Shown: positions 24,332 through 33,834 of the stretch, piece by piece
Layout: each line of letters opens with the position of its first letter
Position numbering within the stretch: position 1 is the first letter of the stretch
Assembly: GCA_022827225.1 (NCBI GenBank)
Contig: JAJDTJ010000005.1
Span: 1 to 64,000 of the forward strand
Length of the DNA stretch: 64,000 nt
Direction of reading: 5' to 3'
From: Candidatus Poribacteria bacterium
GTDB taxonomy: Bacteria; Poribacteria; WGA-4E; WGA-3G
Position numbers and translations under genes: made by a program
The notes under the pieces: generated by a model
Seen by the model: only the letters and a program-made list of their open reading frames with translations
Told to the model about the DNA's origin: nothing
Databases searched by the model: none

Positions 24332-24679
24332 ATGGCAACTACGATCCGTCAAAGAGACGGCGTTGCAATTTTGGAACCGAGTGGCAAAATAATGGGGTCT
24401 TCAGTATCGGAATTACGAGACGCTATCACATCACAGATAGATGCCTCTGAGGCACCTCGAATCCTCATCAATTTCGAGCGTGTTACGATGATGGACAGTT
24501 CCGGTCTCGGTACCCTGATGGGTGCACATGTCGCTGCGACGCGGAAAAAAGGTCGTATTGGCGTTATCCATGTCGGAAAAAATATCAAAAATCTGATTGT
24601 CCGTAGCCGGCTCGTCAGTATCTTTGAACATTTTGATGGCGAAGATTCCGCGATTGCGGGTCTATCAAGTGAGAGTTAA
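24332..24679 (+). CDS. STAS-domain anti-sigma factor antagonist
   Basis: This 115-residue protein is a single STAS domain of the SpoIIAA/RsbV type, which in its unphosphorylated form binds an RsbW-like kinase and frees the sigma factor. The phosphorylation site is in MMDSSGLGTL, Ser56 by alignment with SpoIIAA Ser58. A GGAGA site precedes the ATG. It is closely related to the STAS protein at 42492-42842 (shared NIKNL-type helix and IFEHF ending). The second STAS gene follows 60 bases later. Confidence 0.88.
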   Translation: MATTIRQRDGVAILEPSGKIMGSSVSELRDAITSQIDASEAPRILINFERVTMMDSSGLGTLMGAHVAATRKKGRIGVIHVGKNIKNLIVRSRLVSIFEHFDGEDSAIAGLSSES

Positions 24680-24739
24680 TTAGCGAGAAAGATGGAACGC
24701 GCCTACGATCGAAATCGACTATGGCATTAGGAGAGAATT

Positions 24740-25084
24740 ATGGCAATCACCGTATCTGAGAGAGAAGGGGTCGTTATTTTTAAGTTGAGCGGTAGGATTA
24801 TCGCCCCGGGTATCGAGGAAGTTTCGGAAACTGTCTCGGAAACACTTGCGGTGCGCGCCTCACCAGTGAAGTTGATATTTGACTTCAAAGAGGTGACCGC
24901 GATGGATAGTTCCGGTCTCGGCGCGCTCATGAAAGTTTATTCTGATATTTATCCGGATGGCGGAGAGATTGCGGTGGTTAATGTGAACAAACAGGTCAAA
25001 AACCTTATTGTCATGGCGCGATTAATCACCGTCTTCAAAAACTTTGAGAACGAAGAAGATGCCGTTGCTGCCTTAGGGCAGTGA
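24740..25084 (+). CDS. STAS-domain anti-sigma factor antagonist, second copy
   Basis: 114 residues with the STAS fold; phospho-acceptor Ser57 in AMDSSGLGAL, and a VKNLIVMARL helix in the C-terminal half as in its neighbour. A longer second strand region (EEVSETVSETL) distinguishes it from the first copy, so the two probably bind different kinases or sigma factors. Good ribosome binding site (AGGAGA). Confidence 0.88.
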   Translation: MAITVSEREGVVIFKLSGRIIAPGIEEVSETVSETLAVRASPVKLIFDFKEVTAMDSSGLGALMKVYSDIYPDGGEIAVVNVNKQVKNLIVMARLITVFKNFENEEDAVAALGQ

Positions 25085-25196
25085 CCGTAGTTTAGACGTG
25101 ATGTCTTACGTTCGAGACACAGTTTATACGGAGATGATGCCAGTAATTTCCTATAGGCGAGACTCGACTGTATCGCACCAATAAGGGAAATGTCTC

Positions 25197-25958
25197 ATGA
25201 TAAAAAACATCCTCGTCGCTATCGGCGATACGGATTACGAAAAGAATGCCTTTGAGTACGCCGGTCAGTTAGCAGTGCTTTTGGAGACGCATCTCTCATG
25301 CGTTTTCTTTCAAGACAGCAGCCATGGTGGGAATCCTGATGTCGCAGCGACTGTTCTCCGGCGGACGGAAGCCGAATGCGCCCTCTACGACTTTCTCGAT
25401 TACCATATTGAGGCTGTTGCTGGGAACCCGAGACAGATGATTTGTGAAGTCGCTCACTCCGCGGATCTTGTCGTCGTTGGACTGCCAGAAGATGTCCGAA
25501 AACGTCGATTAAAACTTATTCAAGACCAAATTGACGATGTTTTACAACATATCACAAGACCGACCATCGTGGTGCATGAGCAATGCACACTTCTGCGAAA
25601 AATTCTCGCTGTTCATCACGGTGATATCTATTCCGACCACGCTTTAGGACTTGTTGCCGAAATCGGCGAACTAACGAAAGCGGGCATCCTTGGACTCGCA
25701 CTTTCAAGTACACAGCCGGAAGCAACACAAATTAAGCAGCAGATGGAAGCGTACTTGAAATATTATGATGTTCAAGCCGAATTTCTTACCGCACGGGGTT
25801 TTACAGTGGCAAATATCTTGGAAAACGCCGAGGAGAGTGATTGCGATTTGATCGCATTAAGCGCGAGCCATCACGGTAGATTGTACGAACTCGTTTTCCA
25901 AAGCACCACACAAACCGTTGTCAAACTCGCCAACCGTGCGGTTTTGGTGACGAGATAA
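25197..25958 (+). CDS. Universal stress protein, tandem UspA domains
   Basis: The 253-residue protein contains two Usp-like halves: residues 1-125 (IKNILVAIGDTDYEKNAFEYAGQLA, then ADLVVVGLPEDV and PTIVV) and 130-253 (LRKILAVHHGDIYSDHALGLVAEI, then CDLIALSASHHGRL and NRAVLV). The ATP-binding G-2x-G-9x-G(S/T) motif is not clear in either half, so it may be a non-ATP-binding Usp. The position between STAS and sensor kinase genes suggests a stress-signalling role. Ribosome binding site AAGGGAA. Confidence 0.82.
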   Translation: MIKNILVAIGDTDYEKNAFEYAGQLAVLLETHLSCVFFQDSSHGGNPDVAATVLRRTEAECALYDFLDYHIEAVAGNPRQMICEVAHSADLVVVGLPEDVRKRRLKLIQDQIDDVLQHITRPTIVVHEQCTLLRKILAVHHGDIYSDHALGLVAEIGELTKAGILGLALSSTQPEATQIKQQMEAYLKYYDVQAEFLTARGFTVANILENAEESDCDLIALSASHHGRLYELVFQSTTQTVVKLANRAVLVTR

Positions 25959-26009
25959 ATTTAACGCAAGTCGCATAGTGCTCCTACTTTGTATCTCCCG
26001 GAGGCAGCT

Positions 26010-28349
26010 ATGAAGCCTAATGACACAACTTGCAAGGAACAGACAGAGGACTCCATTGATTTTTATGGTCTCTTGGGGATCTCCGCAGATATGTTTGCGT
26101 GTATCCGTTGTGACGGCAGCTTCACGCCGCTCAACTCTGCATGGGAAGACGCTCTCGGATTCAGCGAATTGGAACTCCGAAATCAGCATTGGTCGGCGTT
26201 TGTACATCCAGAAGATAGGCAGAAGGCGATTGCTGGAGTCGAGCAGGTTGAAGCCGGAGAAGATCACGAGGCGACCTTTGAAAGCCGCTTCCTGTGCAAA
26301 GATGAATCCTACAAGTGGTTCAGATGCCGTGTAACGAAGATGCCCGAAAAGAGACATTGTTACATCGCCGCAACCGATATTAGCCAACAAAAGCGACTCG
26401 AAGCAAAAGTGAAAGAGGGTGAAATTCGGTTCCAGCAGCTGGTCGTACAACACACCCAAGAAGGGGACCTGTTACATACTTTAATGGACCATACCCCTGA
26501 CCATATTTACTTTAAAGATCAGGAGAGCCGGTTTATCCGAATTAACCGTTCCCTGGCAGACCAGTTCGGCTTGCAAAATCCGATGGACGCAGTGAATAAG
26601 ACAGATTTTGATTTCTTTACGCGTGAGCATGCACAACAGGCGTACCAAGACGAACAGGTCGTTATCAAGACGGGCAAACCGATTGAAGGGAAACAGGAAA
26701 AAGAGACGTGGCCCGATGAACAAGATACATGGGTGTCAACGACGAAAGTCCCGATTCGCGATAGAGAAGGCCGTATTATTGGGACATGCGGTATTTCTCG
26801 CGATATAACAGAGTACTATCGCGCCCAGCAAGCACTGCGAGATTCTGAGGCGAATTGGCGTTCGCTTGTTGAGAGTGTACCGGATATTATCTCAACCATG
26901 AACCTCGATTATCGCCTCGAATTTATCAACAGACTCCCCCCTACCCTCGGCTTGAAACCTCAAGATATTGTCGGGCAGAGCGTTTTTGATTTCCTCCCTG
27001 AAGAACATCACGGACGGCTTAAGGAAGCTTGTGCAAAGGTCATTGAAACGGGTGAGGTGGCTACCTATGAAGTCCAAGGATTGATAAGTGGCTATTGGTA
27101 CGCTTCTTGCCTCGGGCCTATTCAACAAGACGGTGAATTGATTGGGTTCGTGATGGCATCAACGAATATTACTGACCGCAAACAGGCAGAGATTGAATTA
27201 CAACATAGTGAAGAGCGTTTTCGTCGGGCAGTCCTGAATGCACCGCTGCCCATTATGATTCATGCTGAAGATGGTGAGGTTTTGCAAATTAGTCGAGCAT
27301 GGACAGAGTTGACCGGATACACGCTCGACGATATACTTACGATCAAAAATTGGTTAGCGCAGACGAACAGTCAAGGACAGGATGGCATTGAATCACATCT
27401 TGAACAGTTGTATAATTCCACCGGGCGCGTCGTTGAAGGTGAATACGAGATTTTTACCAAGTCCGGCAAAAGGCGGATTTGGGAGTTTAGCTCCTCCTTG
27501 CTTGGGACACTTCCAGATAAAAGACAGCTCGGCATTAGCATGGCATTGGATGTTACGGAGCGAATAAAAACCCAAAAAGTGATGCAGCGAGCAATGGAGA
27601 CAGCTGAACAGGCGAGTCGCGCCAAAAGCGATTTCCTCGCAAACATGAGCCATGAACTCCGGACACCCTTAAATGCGATCATCGGATTCGCAGAGATCCT
27701 GCGCGATGAACTGGTCGGGAGCATTAACTCCGAGCAGAAGGAATGCATCAATGACATTCATATCAGTGGGCAGCATCTGTTAGAGATGATTAATGATATC
27801 CTTGACCTTTCAAAGATTGAAGCCGGAAAGATGGTGCTACAATTGGAGGAATTTTCTATTGTAGAGGCGGTCGAAGAGGTGAACGCTATTATTACCGCAC
27901 TCGCTGTGAAAAAGAATTTGGAGCTGACCTTGACATACGATCAGGATTCCAGCATTGAAGCCGATCGCGTTAAATTTAAACAGATCTTTTACAATCTATT
28001 ATCCAATGCCGTAAAATTTACGCCGGAAGGCGGTAAAATTGAGACGCAGCTCGAAGTCACTGCGACGGAGCTGTGTGCCGAGGTGATTGATACCGGTATA
28101 GGGATCGCTGAAGCCGATCAGGCGAAACTTTTCGCACCGTTTACACAGATTGACACCTCGAAATCTCGGCGATATGGCGGGACTGGGCTCGGTTTAGCAT
28201 TGACGCGCAGGCTTATCATGTTGCACGGTGGCGAAATTAGTGTCAAAAGCCAGGAAGGTAAAGGCAGCAACTTTACTTTCAGGATGCCTCTACACCAATC
28301 GGAGCATAACACCGATGTTGAATCTGATGAAACCGTCATAGCGAAGTAA
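26010..28349 (+). CDS. Multi-PAS histidine kinase
   Basis: From ATG 26010 (GGAGG at 26000-26004) the 779-residue soluble kinase has four PAS/PAC units: about 12-135, 145-280 (LMDHTPDHIYFKDQESRFI), 285-400 (VESVPDIISTMNLDYR) and 405-530 (VLNAPLPIMIHAEDG). A coiled helix leads into HisKA, with His548 in FLANMSHELRTPLNA, and then HATPase (NLLSNAVKFTPEGG, DTGIGIA, GGTGLGLALTRRL). It has no membrane segment or receiver domain. The REC-only protein follows 45 bases downstream and the REC-PP2C protein after that, so phosphate probably flows from this kinase to those receivers. Signals sensed by the PAS units are unknown. Confidence 0.92.
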   Translation: MKPNDTTCKEQTEDSIDFYGLLGISADMFACIRCDGSFTPLNSAWEDALGFSELELRNQHWSAFVHPEDRQKAIAGVEQVEAGEDHEATFESRFLCKDESYKWFRCRVTKMPEKRHCYIAATDISQQKRLEAKVKEGEIRFQQLVVQHTQEGDLLHTLMDHTPDHIYFKDQESRFIRINRSLADQFGLQNPMDAVNKTDFDFFTREHAQQAYQDEQVVIKTGKPIEGKQEKETWPDEQDTWVSTTKVPIRDREGRIIGTCGISRDITEYYRAQQALRDSEANWRSLVESVPDIISTMNLDYRLEFINRLPPTLGLKPQDIVGQSVFDFLPEEHHGRLKEACAKVIETGEVATYEVQGLISGYWYASCLGPIQQDGELIGFVMASTNITDRKQAEIELQHSEERFRRAVLNAPLPIMIHAEDGEVLQISRAWTELTGYTLDDILTIKNWLAQTNSQGQDGIESHLEQLYNSTGRVVEGEYEIFTKSGKRRIWEFSSSLLGTLPDKRQLGISMALDVTERIKTQKVMQRAMETAEQASRAKSDFLANMSHELRTPLNAIIGFAEILRDELVGSINSEQKECINDIHISGQHLLEMINDILDLSKIEAGKMVLQLEEFSIVEAVEEVNAIITALAVKKNLELTLTYDQDSSIEADRVKFKQIFYNLLSNAVKFTPEGGKIETQLEVTATELCAEVIDTGIGIAEADQAKLFAPFTQIDTSKSRRYGGTGLGLALTRRLIMLHGGEISVKSQEGKGSNFTFRMPLHQSEHNTDVESDETVIAK

Positions 28350-28394
28350 ACCGCCCGGGTCTCACTTACTGCCGATTCAAACAGGGGACAGCCT

Positions 28395-28814
28395 GTGAAA
28401 ACTGAAAACCCACCTCCAGATGATGGACAGATAGAGATACCAAAACGAATCTTGGTCATTGAAGACCAAGAGTTAAACCGGAAGGTCGTGCGGATTGTCC
28501 TGCAATCAAAAGGTTATACTGTTGTGGAAGCGGCTGATGCTATGGAGGCACTCGCCTGTTTGGAGAACGCAATACCGCATCTGATTCTCATGGATATTGC
28601 CTTACCAGGACAAAGTGGCGAGGATCTAACAAAACGGATCAAAGCGAATTTGGCGTGGGTAGATATACCAATTATCGCGCTAACCGCTGCAGCGATGTCC
28701 GGCGACAAAGAACGGATCCTCAAAGCCGGATGTGATGATTATCTCAGTAAACCGATTGACATTAAGATACTCATTGAACGTGTAGAAACTCACCTCGGAA
28801 AGGTAAAGACATGA
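28395..28814 (+). CDS. Single-domain response regulator
   Basis: This 139-residue receiver domain has its acceptor Asp67 in LILMDIALPG, acidic pair VIEDQE near residue 22, and the late Lys in YLSKPID. It has a 16-residue disordered N-terminus and no output domain. The four-base overlap with the next gene (28811-28814) couples it to the REC-PP2C protein. It likely acts as a phosphate relay or competitor between the PAS kinase and that phosphatase. GTG start, AGGGGA upstream. Confidence 0.88.
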   Translation: MKTENPPPDDGQIEIPKRILVIEDQELNRKVVRIVLQSKGYTVVEAADAMEALACLENAIPHLILMDIALPGQSGEDLTKRIKANLAWVDIPIIALTAAAMSGDKERILKAGCDDYLSKPIDIKILIERVETHLGKVKT

Positions 28815-29995
28815 AGGATGAAATAGTTTCTGAACGCCAAGAAGCCTCGAAAATTCTCGTCGTCGATGACGAACCACGGAATGTCAAAATCCTCCAGATT
28901 CAGCTCAAGGCGCGCGGATATACCGTCTATACAGCTGCAGATGGCCTGGAGGCACTTGATGTTGTGGAGAAAGAGACGCCGGATCTCATCCTGTTGGATA
29001 TCAATATGCCGAGGATGGACGGTTTTGAGGTCGTTGAACGCATTCGGGCAGATGAAGCAACTGAATTTATCCCGATTGTGATGATAACAGCGTTGCGCGA
29101 TACACGTGAAAATCGGATTAAGTCCATTGAAGTAGGTGCCGACGATTTTATTGAGAAGCCTTTTGATAGTGTCGAAGTCCTCGCACGTGTCCGTTCCCTG
29201 TTGCGTATTAAGGAATATCAGGATACGCTCGCGGAACATAATTCACGATTGGAAGAAGAACTCCAAATGGCACGGAGCATTCAGGAGATACTGATTCCGC
29301 AGAATGGCGTGCAGGAGCTATCCGGATTTCGTATCGCTTCCCGGTGTTGTCCTGAAATGGCGGTTGGTGGAGATTTCTATGATATCTGGGAAGTTGCACC
29401 AAACCGACTCGGCGTTTTTATTTCTGATGTTATGGGACACGGTGTTTCAGCCGCATTTGTAACGGTTTTCATCAAAACAATTTTAGCAGAGTTCCAACAA
29501 CAGATCGATGACAATCCTGGATACCTTCTCGAAATCCTGAATACGCGTTTCAACGATTTGATTAGTTCACGGTTGTTTATGTTCGCGACAGCCTTCTGTG
29601 GGATCATTGATGTCGCTAAGGGGGAGCTCGTCTGTGCGAATGCTGGGCACTCATTCCCATTTTTATACGATTCTGATCAACAGACTTACGCTGCTATTGG
29701 CGATAAATACACAGGGAACGGCTTGGGAATTTGGCAGGAATCGGTCTATGAGACGATGCAGTATCCGTTTGACCGGTCGAGCCGGATGTTGCTCTATACA
29801 GACGGTGTTTATGAAGTGAAGAACGCACACGGTGAGGAGTTTACTGCAGAACGGCTCCAAAAGTTGGCATGTACATGCGCCGAGCAGTCAGCTGCCCAAT
29901 TGATTGCGAGCATCTCGGAGTCGGTTGATGCCTTTGCAGGGAGTTGTCCTAAAGAGGACGATCTAACGCTTATCGCGATTGAAGTCGCCGAATAA
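28811..29995 (+). CDS. Response regulator with PP2C/SpoIIE phosphatase output (RsbU-like)
   Basis: The receiver domain (residues 15-130, Asp63 in LILLDINMPRM) is joined by a short coiled coil (NSRLEEELQMARSIQEILIPQ) to a PP2C phosphatase domain (about 180-392). That domain has the metal-binding signature GGDFYDIWEV, SDVMGHGVSAAF and a late EDDLTLI. Such proteins dephosphorylate STAS antagonists when their receiver is phosphorylated, freeing a sigma factor. Natural substrates here are the three STAS proteins at 24332, 24740 and 30474. It converges with the RsbW-like gene with three bases between them. Confidence 0.92.
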   Translation: MKDEIVSERQEASKILVVDDEPRNVKILQIQLKARGYTVYTAADGLEALDVVEKETPDLILLDINMPRMDGFEVVERIRADEATEFIPIVMITALRDTRENRIKSIEVGADDFIEKPFDSVEVLARVRSLLRIKEYQDTLAEHNSRLEEELQMARSIQEILIPQNGVQELSGFRIASRCCPEMAVGGDFYDIWEVAPNRLGVFISDVMGHGVSAAFVTVFIKTILAEFQQQIDDNPGYLLEILNTRFNDLISSRLFMFATAFCGIIDVAKGELVCANAGHSFPFLYDSDQQTYAAIGDKYTGNGLGIWQESVYETMQYPFDRSSRMLLYTDGVYEVKNAHGEEFTAERLQKLACTCAEQSAAQLIASISESVDAFAGSCPKEDDLTLIAIEVAE

Positions 29996-29998
29996 GAC

Positions 29999-30454
29999 TC
30001 AAGGTTTGATATCCGTCGGTTTTAAAAGTTTGAAAACGACGCGAACATCAGTACCGCCTGCTGCGTTGATTTGTATTTCGTAGGTATCCGAGAGCGATTT
30101 TGCGATAAAAATGCCGTGTCCACCCTCGTTGCTTGGAGAGCGGTTGGCTTCAATTTCTGAGAGCCGTTCGGGTGTTAACCAGTGCTTTTCTTTGTTATCT
30201 CGAGACCCGGTATCGCTCACTAAAATTTCCAGTGAGTGTGCATCGCTCCTGATTTGTAGTTTAATGCCGACGGTCGCATCAATCGAGCCGTGATGTACGG
30301 CGTTGCTGCAAATTTCATCGATGACCAATTGGATGTCTGCCACACGTTTTCTGGCGAATCCAAGATTTTTTGCCAGGGTTCCGATAAACGCGCGGACTGG
30401 GTCTATATAGAAAACGGCACTCGGTATTTTAAGTTTGATATCTGCGTTTGCCAT
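29999..30454 (-). CDS. RsbW-like anti-sigma factor/serine kinase
   Basis: A GHKL ATPase of about 150 residues from the ATG at 30454, with the N box DIQLVIDEICSNAVHHG (Asn ligand), ILVSDTG (G1 box) and GGHGIFIAKSL (G2 box, GxG). RsbW-type proteins bind sigma factors and phosphorylate the STAS serine. A longer in-frame start (30532) would place the N-terminus inside the STAS gene upstream and is less likely. The STAS gene ends 19 bases upstream, the usual rsbV-rsbW order. Confidence 0.85.
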   Translation of the reverse strand: MANADIKLKIPSAVFYIDPVRAFIGTLAKNLGFARKRVADIQLVIDEICSNAVHHGSIDATVGIKLQIRSDAHSLEILVSDTGSRDNKEKHWLTPERLSEIEANRSPSNEGGHGIFIAKSLSDTYEIQINAAGGTDVRVVFKLLKPTDIKP

Positions 30455-30473
30455 GTCGGGATGTTGCTCGGTT

Positions 30474-30818
30474 TTAAAATGCGGCGAGTGCACTATTTTC
30501 GGATTCATAGATTTCGACGACACTGGAGGCACCGATTAAATTGAATGTGCGCGTCAAGTTGTCCGCGAGTTCGCAAATTTTAAGGTCCCCACCGTTTTGG
30601 CGGAGCCGTTTCGCGACACCGACGAGCGCACCAACAGCGGTACTGTTGATATGGCTCACCTGACTCAGATTAACGACAACCTTCTCTGCTTTCTCTGCTA
30701 AGAGACCCTCAAGTACCTTCCGTAAGTCAGATGCTGCGTAGCTGCTCAAGTCTGTTTTAATTTCAAGGATTTTGATTCCAGACTCCTCCCGAAGTTTCAT
30801 TAATTTTGTCGAATCCAT
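30474..30818 (-). CDS. STAS-domain antagonist paired with RsbW-like kinase
   Basis: The third STAS protein of this block, 114 residues from ATG 30818 (GAGAGG eight bases upstream; a GTG at 30827 is less likely). The phospho-acceptor segment reads HINSTAVGAL: the usual Asp before the Ser is Asn, but the Ser is kept. It is first in a two-gene operon with the RsbW-like kinase and runs opposite to the REC-PP2C operon, which it meets tail to tail. The 304-base gap to the next gene (30819-31122) is AT-rich with T-runs at 30950 and contains the S1 promoter. Confidence 0.85.
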   Translation of the reverse strand: MDSTKLMKLREESGIKILEIKTDLSSYAASDLRKVLEGLLAEKAEKVVVNLSQVSHINSTAVGALVGVAKRLRQNGGDLKICELADNLTRTFNLIGASSVVEIYESENSALAAF

Positions 30819-30994
30819 CGTAGTCACCTCTCATCAGATTGAAACCATTTATGGTTCTGAGCCTTTTCTTAAATCTTATAGAAAATGAGAAAAAAAGTCA
30901 AATAAAATTTTCAATTTGTTTACGATTTAGTGAGATTTTTTTTTCGGAGAATCAGGCGTTGTAAAAAATAAATTGCGGTCCTGAAAAAATCTTG

Positions 30995-31023
30995 TTGCTT
31001 TTCTTAAAGATTTGTGATATACT
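30995..31023 (+). promoter_or_regulatory. Promoter of the S1 gene
   Basis: TTGCTT (30995-31000) and TATACT (31018-31023) are 17 bases apart. The leader of about 90 bases holds GGAGGAACTGG (31070-31080), the small inverted repeat AACGCTGTTACGCGTT (31086-31101), and a five-codon reading frame at 31106-31123. Confidence 0.65.
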
Positions 31024-31105
31024 ATTGCGTAACCGATTTGTAAAGTGTTAAAAGCACTTTGAATATAAGGAGGAACTGGCGGATTAACGCTGTTACGCGT
31101 TTTTT

Positions 31106-31123
31106 ATGGACCAGGTATCTTGA
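31106..31123 (+). promoter_or_regulatory. Possible five-codon leader peptide overlapping the S1 start
   Basis: ATG at 31106 is followed by four codons and TGA at 31121-31123, and that TGA shares its A with the ATG of S1 (TGATG). The S1 gene itself has only a weak CAGG upstream, whereas GGAGGA lies 30 bases before this little frame. Coupled re-initiation is a possible autoregulatory arrangement; no conservation evidence is available. Confidence 0.3.
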
Positions 31124-33726
31124 TGAACAACGAACAGGCAAATACAAATGTCTCCACTGTTAATGTGGAAGAAGAAAAGCACTCAGATGAAATGAATCAG
31201 GAAGTAGCGAGTGAGGCAGAGACTCCAGAGGCTGAACAGCCAACTTCAGCAACCGAGGCAGACGTTGAGGTGCAAGGAGAAGACACGAGCAGTGAAGCGG
31301 AAACGGCTACTGACGATGTTGATTCCGAACAAGCTGCTGACGATGCTGTCGCGGAAGAAACGGTACCGGAAACTGCTGACGATACTGATTCCCAGGAAAC
31401 AACAGCACCAACTGATGAAGCCGCACCTGAAGAGGCGGTAGAAGGCGTTGTCGCCGAGGCGGATGCGAATGCTGAAGAAGAGGTAGCAACACCTACCGAT
31501 GAAACCGCGTCTGAGGATGCCTCCGATGCGTCGGAAGATCCGTTGGAACCAATGAGCCCAGAATCTCTTGAGGAAGCGTATGATAATTCGATAAAAGCGT
31601 TTACGGATGGAGAGATTGTTAAAGGTGTCGTCGTAGATGTCAACCGTGATGAGGTGATGATTGACATCGGTTTTAAGTCGGAGGGTTATATCCCGGCAGC
31701 GGAATTTGATCCCGGGGACAATGATTTGCCGGGGGTCCAAGTCGGCGATGAAATCGATGTTTATATCGTACGGCGTGAAGATTCGGAAGGACAGATCGTT
31801 CTTTCTAAGAAGATCGCCGATCAAACCCTCATTTGGGATGAAATCGCGGCGGCCCATGAGTCTGGCGAACCTGTGCAAGGTCGCGTTACTGAACGGATTA
31901 AAGGCGGGCTGCGGGTGAGTGTCGGATCCCTGCGCGGTTTTTTACCGGCTTCACAGGTCGAGTTGCGTCCTATTCAGAACCTTGAACAGTATGTAGGGCA
32001 GACGCTCGATATGAAAGTTATCAGTCTCAGTAAGCGACGGCATAACATCGTTTTATCCCGACGCGCCTGGCTGGAGACTGAACTCGTCAAGAAGCGGGCG
32101 GAGATTCTCAGCACCCTTGAGGTCAGTCAACGGATTACAGGGGTCGTGAAAAACATAACCGCTTTCGGGGCGTTTGTCGACCTTGGCGGTGTTGACGGCC
32201 TCCTCCATAAGACAGATATGGCATGGAAACGTATCCATCACCCATCTGATGTTGTTTCTGTTGGCGATGAAATTGAAGTCGAGGTTATCGGGATCGGTCA
32301 AGACAACGAGAAAATTTCGTTGGGCTTGAAACAGATGACTGAGGACCCATGGGAAAACGTTAATGACAAATATCCTATCGGGTCTACAGTTCGCGGTGTT
32401 GTCGTCAACATTGTGAACTACGGCGCGTTTTTACAACTTGAAGAAGGTGTTGAAGGGCTGATCCATGTATCTGAGATGGCATGGACCCGCCGGAACGTCG
32501 CACCCTCACGCATTGTCAATAAGGGCGATGAGATTGAAGCTATCGTGCTTGAAATCTCGAAGGAAGATAAACGCATATCGCTTGGGCTCAAGCAGTTACA
32601 GCGGAACCCATGGGAACTCTTAGAACAGCGGTCCCCCGAAGGCAGTAAAATCACAGGCCGTATCCGAAATATAACCAGTTTTGGTGCGTTTGTTGAAATT
32701 GAACCCGGAATTGATGGGTTAATCCATACGTCTGATCTCTCTTGGACTAAGCGCGGTACCGCAGCCAATGAAGAACTAAAGGAAGGTGACGAGATTGAGG
32801 TCGTCGTCCTACAGATTGATGCGGCTGAACGGCGAGTCTCATTGGGACTCAAACAGACGCAGCCGGACCCCTGGGGCGATGTTCCCGAGAAATATAAGGT
32901 CGGTTCTGTGGTACGTGGCACGATTGTTAACCTCACCAGTTTCGGCGCGTTTACGAAGCTTGAGGAGGGGATTGAAGGCTTAATTCACATTTCGGAACTC
33001 GCCGAACGCCGCATTGAAAAACCGGAAGAGGTCGTTTCCGTAGGGGACGAGTTAGACTTAAAGGTTATCAATTTGTCACCGAAGGATCGGCGCATCGGTT
33101 TGAGTTTGAAAGCGCTCCTTGCTGAACAAGCGCGCGCCGCTGCACCAGAAGAAGAGAAACCCGCACGGACACGCTCCGAGCGTCCTTCACGACCAAGACG
33201 GGAACGTGAACCACGACGACAATTGCCAGCGCATGAAGAGACTGTCACCGCATTGGGAGCCTTGCTCAAACAAGAAATGGGGAAGTCAAACGCTGAACTC
33301 GTCGAAGACGCTGAAAGCACTGAAAACGTTGGAGACGTTGAAAGCACCGAAAACGTTGCAAGTGCTGCAAGTGTTGAAAGCGTTGAGGTTATCGAAGACG
33401 CTGAAAGCACTGAGAGCGTTGAAAGCGTTGAGGTTATCGAAGACGCTGAAAGCACTGAAGACGCTGTAAGTGCTGAGGATGCTGAAAGTGCTGAGGACGT
33501 AGAGAGCACCGAAGACGCTGCGAGTGTTGAAAGCGTTGAGGTTATTGAGGACGCTGAAAGTGCTGCGAGTGTTGAAAGTGTTGAGGTTATCGAAGACGCT
33601 GAAAGCACGGAGGACGTTGAAAGCGTTGAGGTTGTCGAAGACGCTGAAAGTGCTGAGAGTGTTGAAGATGCGGAAGACTCCGAAAATATAGAGGCATCCG
33701 AAAGCTCGAAAGACTCCGAGAATTAG
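31123..33726 (+). CDS. rpsA: 30S ribosomal protein S1 with acidic N-terminus and repeat tail
   Basis: The 867-residue protein has six S1 OB-fold domains between about residues 155 and 680: [84 protein letters not shown] and [16 protein letters not shown]. Domains 3-6 have the RNA-binding FGAF/YGAF pattern, and domains 1-2 are the diverged ribosome-anchoring type. S1 recruits mRNA to the 30S subunit. Two additions are unusual. There is an N-terminal stretch of about 150 residues rich in Glu, Asp, Ala and Thr. The tail of about 140 residues has five copies of [12 protein letters not shown] (one VVEDAES) repeated mostly every 15 residues. A basic [10 protein letters not shown] linker (about 690-705) separates the last S1 domain from the tail. 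Confidence 0.93.
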   Translation: MNNEQANTNVSTVNVEEEKHSDEMNQEVASEAETPEAEQPTSATEADVEVQGEDTSSEAETATDDVDSEQAADDAVAEETVPETADDTDSQETTAPTDEAAPEEAVEGVVAEADANAEEEVATPTDETASEDASDASEDPLEPMSPESLEEAYDNSIKAFTDGEIVKGVVVDVNRDEVMIDIGFKSEGYIPAAEFDPGDNDLPGVQVGDEIDVYIVRREDSEGQIVLSKKIADQTLIWDEIAAAHESGEPVQGRVTERIKGGLRVSVGSLRGFLPASQVELRPIQNLEQYVGQTLDMKVISLSKRRHNIVLSRRAWLETELVKKRAEILSTLEVSQRITGVVKNITAFGAFVDLGGVDGLLHKTDMAWKRIHHPSDVVSVGDEIEVEVIGIGQDNEKISLGLKQMTEDPWENVNDKYPIGSTVRGVVVNIVNYGAFLQLEEGVEGLIHVSEMAWTRRNVAPSRIVNKGDEIEAIVLEISKEDKRISLGLKQLQRNPWELLEQRSPEGSKITGRIRNITSFGAFVEIEPGIDGLIHTSDLSWTKRGTAANEELKEGDEIEVVVLQIDAAERRVSLGLKQTQPDPWGDVPEKYKVGSVVRGTIVNLTSFGAFTKLEEGIEGLIHISELAERRIEKPEEVVSVGDELDLKVINLSPKDRRIGLSLKALLAEQARAAAPEEEKPARTRSERPSRPRREREPRRQLPAHEETVTALGALLKQEMGKSNAELVEDAESTENVGDVESTENVASAASVESVEVIEDAESTESVESVEVIEDAESTEDAVSAEDAESAEDVESTEDAASVESVEVIEDAESAASVESVEVIEDAESTEDVESVEVVEDAESAESVEDAEDSENIEASESSKDSEN
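33373..33651 (+). repeat. 45-base coding repeat in the S1 tail
   Basis: The 36-base core coding [12 protein letters not shown] starts at 33373, 33418, 33526, 33571 and 33616, so spacing is 45, 108, 45 and 45 bases. DNA identity between copies is high, with changes mostly in third positions, which points to recent expansion by slippage or recombination. Confidence 0.85.
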
Positions 33727-33777
33727 TGTTTTTTATGCTTTCGTCTCAAATCTATAGTTTCGGAATGACGGCTGTAC

Positions 33778-33834
33778 GGGTGGGTCAATGCGCCCACCCC
33801 TTGTCTCTTAGGCGCGCGACTTGGTGCCCAGAGA
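33778..33834 (+). promoter_or_regulatory. Two hairpins in the region between S1 and metK
   Basis: Hairpin A: GGGTGGG (33778-33784) pairs with CCCACCC (33793-33799). Hairpin B: TCTCT (33804-33808) and GGCGC (33811-33815) pair with GTGCC (33824-33828) and AGAGA (33830-33834). Hairpin A could terminate S1 transcription, though no T-run follows. Hairpin B lies about 54 bases before the metK start and could be a leader structure. It does not match a SAM riboswitch consensus that I can recognise. Confidence 0.5.

Noticed and set aside
31197..31878. Minus-strand open frames antisense to the S1 N-terminus (serine- and phenylalanine-rich)
   Set aside because: They are shadows of the repetitive acidic coding sequence on the plus strand.
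32985..33608. Serine/threonine-rich minus-strand frame opposite the S1 tail
   Set aside because: Its low-complexity composition is the complement of the acidic repeat region; not a gene.
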